Shown in pieces: positions 11,431 through 15,675 of a stretch of DNA of 15,675 nt. Every line of letters begins with the position of its first letter. Within the stretch, counting starts at the first letter, position 1. Source of the stretch: Phycisphaerales bacterium (GTDB lineage: Bacteria; Planctomycetota; Phycisphaerae; SM23-33). The stretch covers positions 6,072-21,746 of the forward strand of contig PMYM01000279.1 of the NCBI GenBank assembly GCA_003171235.1, written 5' to 3'. Below the pieces are notes generated by a model. It was not told where the DNA came from and ran no database searches. It saw only the letters and a program-made list of their open reading frames with translations. The translations under genes and the position numbers were made by a program.

Positions 11431-13581
11431 TCAGTGGTTCACATTCAGGGAGATCGCCTTGTCCAAAAGCACGCCGATCAACTTCGTTTCGACCCCGTCG
11501 GCTACCGTGTGGTCCGGCACCAACTGGCGAAGGATTGCCATGACCTTGTCCGCGAGGCCTTTGTCGCGAGCGATCAGGATCAGCTTGCCCGCTTTCACCG
11601 CCGCCAGATGCGCGGCCTTTGCCAGGGCCTGCGCTTCTCGTTGGGGGTCGTTCAGCCCGATTTGAAAGAAGACGCTCGCGCCGTGATCGCTTTGCCATCT
11701 CGCGTCAATCCGCACGGCTCCGAGGTCGATTTCATAGTCGGTTCGGTGGCCAAGGCTGCGGCCGACGATGTCCAGCGCCTCGGCCGCCAGTTCATGTTCA
11801 AACCCGCCGTGCGTCCGTGGCTTGGGGCGCTTCAGGAGGCCAAACTTCTCCAGGAGGTGCCAGCCGGCGTCGGCAATCTCGTAGAGAGTGAGCATCCCGC
11901 CGCGGCGGCCTGTAGAGAATCTGTGGGGCCGGACGAGGCCTACATTCTCTAGGCGTGTCAGCAGCCGAACACCCTGCGGCCGTGAAAGATTCAGCCGGTC
12001 ATATAGAGACGTGACCGGCAGAACTCGGCCGACCTGGAGTTGCAGAAGGACGGGGATGGCGTCCTTCTCGATGTCGCTTGGCGCCGGCGCCGCCATCGGG
12101 CCGTTCCTGGGCGTCGTCGGCACACCGGGAACGGCGACCGGCGGCACGTATGCCTCCACATGTACACCGGCGAGGAAGCGGTCGGCCGAAGCCCGGCACA
12201 TGTCATCACTAACATCTGGAGACATATCTGGAGCGAACGTTCCCAGCAGGGGGCGTGGCCACTTGGAAGGAACGAGGGCCACCGCCTGTCCCGGCTGCAA
12301 GCCGCGCATCTGCTCCACTTGCTCCGGCGTTAGGCCCGCCCGGTCTTGAAGAAATCGTGGATTCTCACCCCGGCTGCCTGTGAAGATTTCTGTTTCGCAG
12401 TTCCGCAATATCTTCGGACTCACTGCTGAAATGTCATGTACGTCAATGACGACGCCCATGCCCAAGCCGCGACCCATCAAGAGCTGCTCCGCAAGCGGCG
12501 ACGTGCCACCTACAGAGTCCCTGTCCATTTGGGCGTCCACAGCCACCGTGGCGTCGTCAAGCATGAAAACGACAGGAAGACGGTTGGGCTGGCGGACATG
12601 AAGACGCTCGAGGTACAACGATTGCATGAAGAGCGTGACTAGAAGCATGTACATATCGGCCGGCAGCACGTGCAGTTCGATAATGAAGAGGTGAGGCACG
12701 CGACATATGGCCGGTAACAGGTCGCTCTTGTGGTAGTTGAGCATAGCGCCGAAACTGGCCTTGATGTGGACCAGCGCCAGCAGCATGCTTTCCTTGAGAT
12801 CTGCCTGCCTCCCGCCGCCCCAGGGCTTGACCCGTTTGAGGCCGTCGATGAGGATGTCAATCGGAAGGCCGGCCCCAGAGCTCGCTTGGCTGAGCAGTAT
12901 TTCTGCCACTTCGTGGAGCGTGCGCTGGGCGAACATTCGGCCGGTATTTCGCGCGAACAACTCGGTTGTGGCCGACGTTGAGACCCGACGGTCTACCCCA
13001 GGGATCTCCTGATACGGGGAGATAGGCAACCTCTCCACGTCTAGCACCGTCACCAGCCCGTGGAGTTCAGGATGCGCCAGAAGTCGTCGAGCCTCGCGCT
13101 TCCTGTCAAAATATACCACCACGAATCCGCGGCTTGGCAGCTGGGCCGCTATATCCCTCGTAAGCGTGGATTTTCCTGTCCCGGTAGGACCGCTCGTTAT
13201 CAGGTTGCTCATCAACCTGGGGGGCGACAGGCCGAGTTCATCGCCGGTAGACAAGGTCAGCACGTGTACATCCTCCGGATTCCTGGGAATGGCGCCTTTG
13301 GGCGGGTACTCGCCGAGAAACGCATCGTTCGAGGACTGGGCGATGGCGACTCGTTGGCTAACACTCAGCCATAACAACTCGGTAAGTTGAGGGTCGTCTG
13401 GCTCAACTTGCAATTGCTGTGCCATGGCCACAGTCGCTGGATAGTCCGTCAATCGCAAATCAGGACGTTGCAGGAGTTCGGTGATCTGCTCCGGTGAAAG
13501 CGGTGCGCCATGCTGCATGCCGGGCTTGTTGCCTGCCGAGCGGCTGTTTCGCTGCCAGAATGTCGAGTTGCTGTTGGTCAT
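11431..13581 (-). CDS. HerA/VirB4-type P-loop ATPase with C-terminal winged-helix and nuclease-like domains
   Basis: The 716-residue protein has an N-terminal region (1-120), then a RecA-like ATPase: Walker A GPTGTGKST (131-139), YFDRKREAR, a long helical insertion (about 200-330), Walker B PVVFMLDDA (Asp342, Asp343) and GMGVVIDVHDISAVSPKI (375-391). The last corresponds to the HerA/VirB4/TraG segment 'G.gvilatQ.ps', with His382 where Gln is usual. This class forms hexameric rings that pump DNA or protein. After a Pro-rich linker (about 478-502) come a winged helix (about 505-575) and a domain EIDLGAVRIDARWQSDHGASVFFQIGLNDPQREAQAL, which resembles a restriction-endonuclease fold. The expected Glu-x-Lys is Gln-Ile-Gly, so it is probably inactive or a DNA-binding module. 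ATG 13581 overlaps the stop of the zinc-protein gene (ATGA); a TTG at 13617 is less likely. No transmembrane segment is evident. Confidence 0.87.
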   Translation of the reverse strand: MTNSNSTFWQRNSRSAGNKPGMQHGAPLSPEQITELLQRPDLRLTDYPATVAMAQQLQVEPDDPQLTELLWLSVSQRVAIAQSSNDAFLGEYPPKGAIPRNPEDVHVLTLSTGDELGLSPPRLMSNLITSGPTGTGKSTLTRDIAAQLPSRGFVVVYFDRKREARRLLAHPELHGLVTVLDVERLPISPYQEIPGVDRRVSTSATTELFARNTGRMFAQRTLHEVAEILLSQASSGAGLPIDILIDGLKRVKPWGGGRQADLKESMLLALVHIKASFGAMLNYHKSDLLPAICRVPHLFIIELHVLPADMYMLLVTLFMQSLYLERLHVRQPNRLPVVFMLDDATVAVDAQMDRDSVGGTSPLAEQLLMGRGLGMGVVIDVHDISAVSPKILRNCETEIFTGSRGENPRFLQDRAGLTPEQVEQMRGLQPGQAVALVPSKWPRPLLGTFAPDMSPDVSDDMCRASADRFLAGVHVEAYVPPVAVPGVPTTPRNGPMAAPAPSDIEKDAIPVLLQLQVGRVLPVTSLYDRLNLSRPQGVRLLTRLENVGLVRPHRFSTGRRGGMLTLYEIADAGWHLLEKFGLLKRPKPRTHGGFEHELAAEALDIVGRSLGHRTDYEIDLGAVRIDARWQSDHGASVFFQIGLNDPQREAQALAKAAHLAAVKAGKLILIARDKGLADKVMAILRQLVPDHTVADGVETKLIGVLLDKAISLNVNH

Positions 13582-14000
13582 CCCCAGATCGCCTTTTGAA
13601 GAATTTTGAATATCCAAGGAGTCTGAGCTTCCTTCGCACAGGCGGCACAGACCGCGACAGGCTGATCCTCAACCGTTATCTGGACGCGGCAAGCCGAACA
13701 AGCTGTCCGACCGCATGCAGGGCACTGCATCGAGTGCTTGGAAACACATATCACCGCCGAACAAAGATGACAAATAGTGACGTCGTGAAGATCACGCGGC
13801 GCGCAGTTACAGTCCAGCGGCGGCGTGACGGTCACGTGCTCGAGGGTCCGCCAAATCCCATTGGCATCCTGGAAAGTGGCCGTCATGAAACGAAACTCAC
13901 GCGCTACGCCGTCGGCCAGCTGAATGGATTCGACCTTCTCGATCACTCGGCCCACGGCTAAGCCTGGCATCTGCGAGTTGTTGCTATTTATCGATGTCAT
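13578..14000 (-). CDS. Cys-rich zinc-binding protein (RING/FYVE-like spacing), function unknown
   Basis: This is a 140-residue protein. The N-terminal half (about 12-62) is beta-rich (GRVIEKVESIQLADG, FRFMTATFQD). The C-terminal half holds eleven Cys: CNC (64, 66), CHLC (77-80), Cys85 with His89, CPAC (93-96), CSAC (101-104) and CAAC (118-121). This gives two or three zinc sites in treble-clef-like order, similar to RING/FYVE or rubredoxin-like knuckles, and suggests protein-protein or nucleic-acid binding. The end FKILQKAIWG is amphipathic. ATG 14000 is chosen because AGGGG lies about 8 nt upstream, 16 bp after the stop of the small membrane gene; an in-frame extension upstream looks unnatural. 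Its stop overlaps the ATPase start (ATGA), so the two proteins are probably made in step and may form a complex. Confidence 0.78.
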   Translation of the reverse strand: MTSINSNNSQMPGLAVGRVIEKVESIQLADGVAREFRFMTATFQDANGIWRTLEHVTVTPPLDCNCAPRDLHDVTICHLCSAVICVSKHSMQCPACGRTACSACRVQITVEDQPVAVCAACAKEAQTPWIFKILQKAIWG

Positions 14001-14016
14001 CGACTTGCCCCTGTCC

Positions 14017-14208
14017 CTACCACGGATGAGACAGCCACCGGACCCACACAAATACCGTCCCGCGGTAGGCGCAAAAAAATCCAAGAAAAGCGATCATGGC
14101 CACCGTGCTGATGATTAATATTGCGATCGGAATTCTTGCGCCGAACTGGAGCGCGATCATCACCTTGCTCCAGATGTCCTGGGGACTAATATTCATAGCC
14201 ATGACCAT
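14017..14208 (-). CDS. Tiny single-pass membrane protein
   Basis: This is a 63-residue protein with an amphipathic start (MNISPQDIWSKVMIALQFGA) and one strong hydrophobic helix, about residues 26-48 (IPIAILIISTVAMIAFLGFF), that ends in an aromatic and basic tail (WVRWLSHPW). A GAAAGGAAC ribosome-binding site lies directly upstream and abuts the stop codon of the preceding winged-helix gene 7 bp away, so translation is probably coupled. No family is recognised. Together with the membrane protein at 8213-8512 it suggests that the complex is docked at the inner membrane. A small peptide effector is another possibility, but nothing supports it directly. Confidence 0.65.
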   Translation of the reverse strand: MVMAMNISPQDIWSKVMIALQFGARIPIAILIISTVAMIAFLGFFCAYRGTVFVWVRWLSHPW

Positions 14209-14215
14209 GTTCCTT

Positions 14216-14959
14216 TCATTCTGGCCTCAACCTACTGCATGTACCGTCATGCGCCGATGGGCGCAGCGATGGGCGCAGCGATGAATTATGATTGGGATTG
14301 GAGCGTGGCTCCGGCGCAACGCGGATCACGCGGTAGCGATAGCGGGGATCCAAATAATACACGCGCCCGGTCGGGCTGTGTGTCGCCTCGGTGTTGCTGT
14401 CTGTCAGAAGGAAGGGATGCTTGGAATGCCGATCACCAAGCAGTTCTCGAAGCCGCTCGATGATCTTGGCTAAAAGGTTGCGACTCCACTCGCGAACTGC
14501 TAGTTGTCCAAGGTGTTGCTCCGTGAATCCGACGCCGGGATGCTCCATGAGAATTCGGAGCACCTGTAGTGCCGCCGGCCCGGGTCTTTGCTGGCGGGCA
14601 CGGCCATGGCCATCCTTGTCGCGGCGCACTCTTTTTCTTCCTAGTCGGCTCGCACTGCGCAGGATGACCGGGCACCTCAAGTCGTGAACGATTGGCTTCG
14701 CGTCGTCCAGATGTTGAATGATCAACTGGTTTTGTAGCACGTCGAAAGTAACGCCGTGCCCCGTCCACACGCGACCTTTGAGTTCGGCGAAACTGACGGA
14801 CCCGAGCGTGGACCCGTTTTCGATGACGGTGAAGGTCGCAGGATCTCGGGGCGCGACGGCGTTCATTGCCAACGCAGGCGTCGCCATGCGAGCCAGATCG
14901 GCCAGTTCGACCGACAGTGCTTGAAGCCTTTGCACGAAATTGTTCGACTCGCCATCCAT
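14216..14959 (-). CDS. Winged-helix protein, first gene of the island operon
   Basis: This is a 247-residue protein. The N-terminus (1-40) is helical. A central beta region (about 42-100, ATFTVIENGSTLGSV, TGHGVTFDVLQNQLII) is followed by a very basic linker (102-125: RSASRLGRKRVRRDKDGHGR). Next comes a winged helix of the OmpR/transcriptional-regulator C type (about 128-213): LQVLRILMEHPGVGFTEQHL, NLLAKIIERLRELLGD, and the wing GRVYYLDPRYRYRVI. The tail contains SLRPSLRPS, encoded by a 12-bp tandem repeat. There is no receiver domain, so it is not a standard response regulator. It probably binds DNA and may control the operon. The ATG at 14959 is preferred over a TTG at 15004, which would lie almost on the -10 box at 15013. 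The ribosome-binding site is weak, so the start remains uncertain. Confidence 0.7.
   Translation of the reverse strand: MDGESNNFVQRLQALSVELADLARMATPALAMNAVAPRDPATFTVIENGSTLGSVSFAELKGRVWTGHGVTFDVLQNQLIIQHLDDAKPIVHDLRCPVILRSASRLGRKRVRRDKDGHGRARQQRPGPAALQVLRILMEHPGVGFTEQHLGQLAVREWSRNLLAKIIERLRELLGDRHSKHPFLLTDSNTEATHSPTGRVYYLDPRYRYRVIRVAPEPRSNPNHNSSLRPSLRPSAHDGTCSRLRPE
14256..14283. repeat. 12-bp tandem repeat within the winged-helix gene
   Basis: gatgggcgcagc occurs twice in direct succession (14256-14267, 14268-14279), followed by a third partial unit (gatg). It lies inside the 3' end of the winged-helix gene and encodes a short repeated SLRP in the protein tail. The copy number may vary by slippage; because the unit is 12 bp, the frame would be kept. 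Confidence 0.7.
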
Positions 14960-15012
14960 CGTATATCCGCTGCTGAGACGTGAAGCACTTGCCGTCGGTC
15001 TCAACTGCTAGC

Positions 15013-15018
15013 ATTATA
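15013..15018 (-). promoter_or_regulatory. Candidate -10 box for the eleven-gene minus-strand operon
   Basis: A perfect TATAAT is read on the minus strand (attata on plus), 54 bp upstream of the first start codon at 14959. No good -35 box is found 16-18 bp further upstream, so an activator, or an alternative sigma factor, may be needed. It is the only strong promoter element seen upstream of the cluster. Confidence 0.45.
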
Positions 15019-15059
15019 AGGTCATTCCGAGATTCTAAGTGCTTGTACACAGGGACGTT

Positions 15060-15083
15060 ATGTTGCGGACGCATGTTGCGGAC
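15060..15083. repeat. 11-bp direct repeat upstream of the operon
   Basis: ATGTTGCGGAC occurs at 15060-15070 and 15073-15083, separated by 2 bp, so the copies are 13 bp apart. It lies about 45 bp beyond the candidate -10 box on the upstream side of the operon. It could be a paired operator, or junction debris next to the element that starts at 15080. Confidence 0.5.
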
Positions 15084-15300
15084 AGGTAATGCCTCGAGCT
15101 CGATCAAAAACAAGCGTATTCCGGCGGGCCGAGTGGCCGCTCTGTTGGCCGGAGGCGGGCCGCATACGATTCCGGCCGGTCCGGCTGGGCCGCTTGATTC
15201 GGCTTCGACTTGTCTGTGTTTCATGCCTCGGTCCCCTGCCACAACCTGTAGGGGGTCCTCACGAACCGGGGCGTCCATACCCCACCGTCAGGGCCGGCCG

Positions 15301-15549
15301 CTAACACCGCATCGGGCAGCGCAACGCCTGCACCGCCCGCAGCAGCACCTCCTGCCAGGGGCTCCACGCCAGCAGGTGCATGGCCCCGATCCCGCCGCCG
15401 CCCAGACCGTGACTCCGCTGAGCCACTTCGTAGTCGATGTTGCTGGCCGCCAGCATCGCCCGGTCCTGAGCCGACCCGTGAATGTCCCGCAGCCGATATC
15501 CGATTCTGCGCTTGCCATTGGCCAGCCGCTGCCGTGTAATCTCGTTCAC
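15301..15549 (-). pseudogene. N-terminal fragment of an IS1380-family transposase
   Basis: The 82-residue open frame begins MNEITRQRLANGKRRIGYRL and contains DRAMLAASNIDYEVAQRSHG and GGGGIGAMHLLA. From memory these match the conserved start of IS1380-type transposases in planctomycetes ('RQRLANRKRRIERRL', 'NIHYEVADR', 'GGIGAMH'). After HLLAW the similarity ends. The expected 'HLPYHESDHVLNIAYNALCGG' region and the whole DDE catalytic domain are missing in all three frames downstream. A stop follows after WSPWQEVLLRAVQALRCPMR. The GTG start has AAGGA about 8 nt upstream. It cannot encode an active transposase; expression of a residual DNA-binding peptide is conceivable but unlikely. Confidence 0.6.
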
Positions 15550-15626
15550 TCGAAATCCTTTTCGCCGGTTGAGAGGTCCGTCTCGGTAACGTCCTTCCTA
15601 ACCGCACAAACAAAGGGATTTCGAGT
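15548..15626. repeat. 11-bp inverted repeat flanking the transposase-fragment start
   Basis: ACTCGAAATCC (15548-15558) and GGATTTCGAGT (15616-15626) are perfect inverse copies 57 bp apart. They straddle the leader of the transposase remnant; the inner copy overlaps its ribosome-binding site and start codon. It may be a fold-back that limits transposase translation, or a subterminal transposase-binding site. Confidence 0.5.
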
Positions 15627-15675
15627 CTTTCGTACGCAGAAGCCAAGAAATACCTGTCCATCCCGAAAACCCTAT

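Larger units (their letters stand above)
15080..15659. mobile_element. Decayed, internally deleted IS1380-like element
   Basis: The 9-mer GGACAGGTA at 15080-15088 and its inverse TACCTGTCC at 15651-15659 bound a 580-bp segment whose only recognisable gene is the 5' part of an IS1380-like transposase on the minus strand. Beyond the 9 bp the ends share only scattered matches. No target-site duplication is visible. With about 580 bp instead of the roughly 1.6-1.7 kb of a full IS1380 element, most of the transposase is gone. The interval from 15089 to 15300 has no gene I can support. Confidence 0.5.

Noticed and set aside
14433..15278. 281-codon minus-strand frame overlapping the winged-helix gene in another phase
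   Set aside because: It is rich in Arg, Pro and Gly without domains and crosses the promoter region; the winged-helix frame fits the operon spacing.
15221..15661. 146-codon minus-strand frame across the transposase remnant
   Set aside because: It shows no transposase similarity and is out of phase with the recognisable IS1380-like segment.

Overview
The window looks like a chromosomal segment of a GC-rich bacterium, most likely a member of the Planctomycetota. This is an inference from style: short dispersed hairpin repeats of the AACAGGTT/AACCTGTT kind, 'cgcagagg' inverted repeats, an IS1380-like transposase remnant, and an integrase whose C-terminal box resembles planctomycete integrases. 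No single gene proves the phylum.

Left part (1-4280), ordinary chromosome: a small lipoprotein gene (minus strand), riboflavin synthase alpha chain (ribE), 4-hydroxythreonine-4-phosphate dehydrogenase (pdxA) and an aminoglycoside-phosphotransferase-fold kinase. The spaces between them carry dispersed palindromic repeats. A strong sigma70-type promoter then drives an initiator tRNA-Met gene (4281-4354), which ends in a clear intrinsic terminator.

Middle (4371-5943), an integration module: directly behind the tRNA lies a plus-strand tyrosine recombinase gene. It is preceded by a perfect tandem 11-bp repeat and followed by a terminator. A second copy of a 15-bp sequence from the tRNA terminator comes next, then two adjacent perfect palindromes.

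Right part (5929-14959), accessory island: eleven minus-strand genes are packed almost end to end, with two ATGA overlaps and Shine-Dalgarno sequences that sit on the stop codons of preceding genes. In transcription order they are a winged-helix protein, a tiny membrane protein, a Cys-rich zinc protein, a HerA/VirB4-type ATPase with C-terminal winged-helix and nuclease-like domains, a divergent GrpE-like exchange factor, a lidless Hsp70, a vWA (MIDAS) protein, a two-helix membrane protein, a single-chain archaeo-eukaryotic primase (PriS-like domain plus a PriL-like four-Cys domain), an excisionase-like HTH protein, and a radical SAM protein of the spore-photoproduct-lyase type. A TATAAT box lies 54 bp upstream of the first start codon.

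I do not recognise this combination as a named system. It joins a DNA-translocase-type ATPase and a primase to a dedicated GrpE-Hsp70-vWA chaperone module on an integrase-bearing, tRNA-linked island. It is the best candidate here for an undescribed system: either a defence or conflict device, or the replication and maintenance machinery of an integrative element. The last 600 bases hold a decayed IS1380-like remnant bounded by short inverted repeats.
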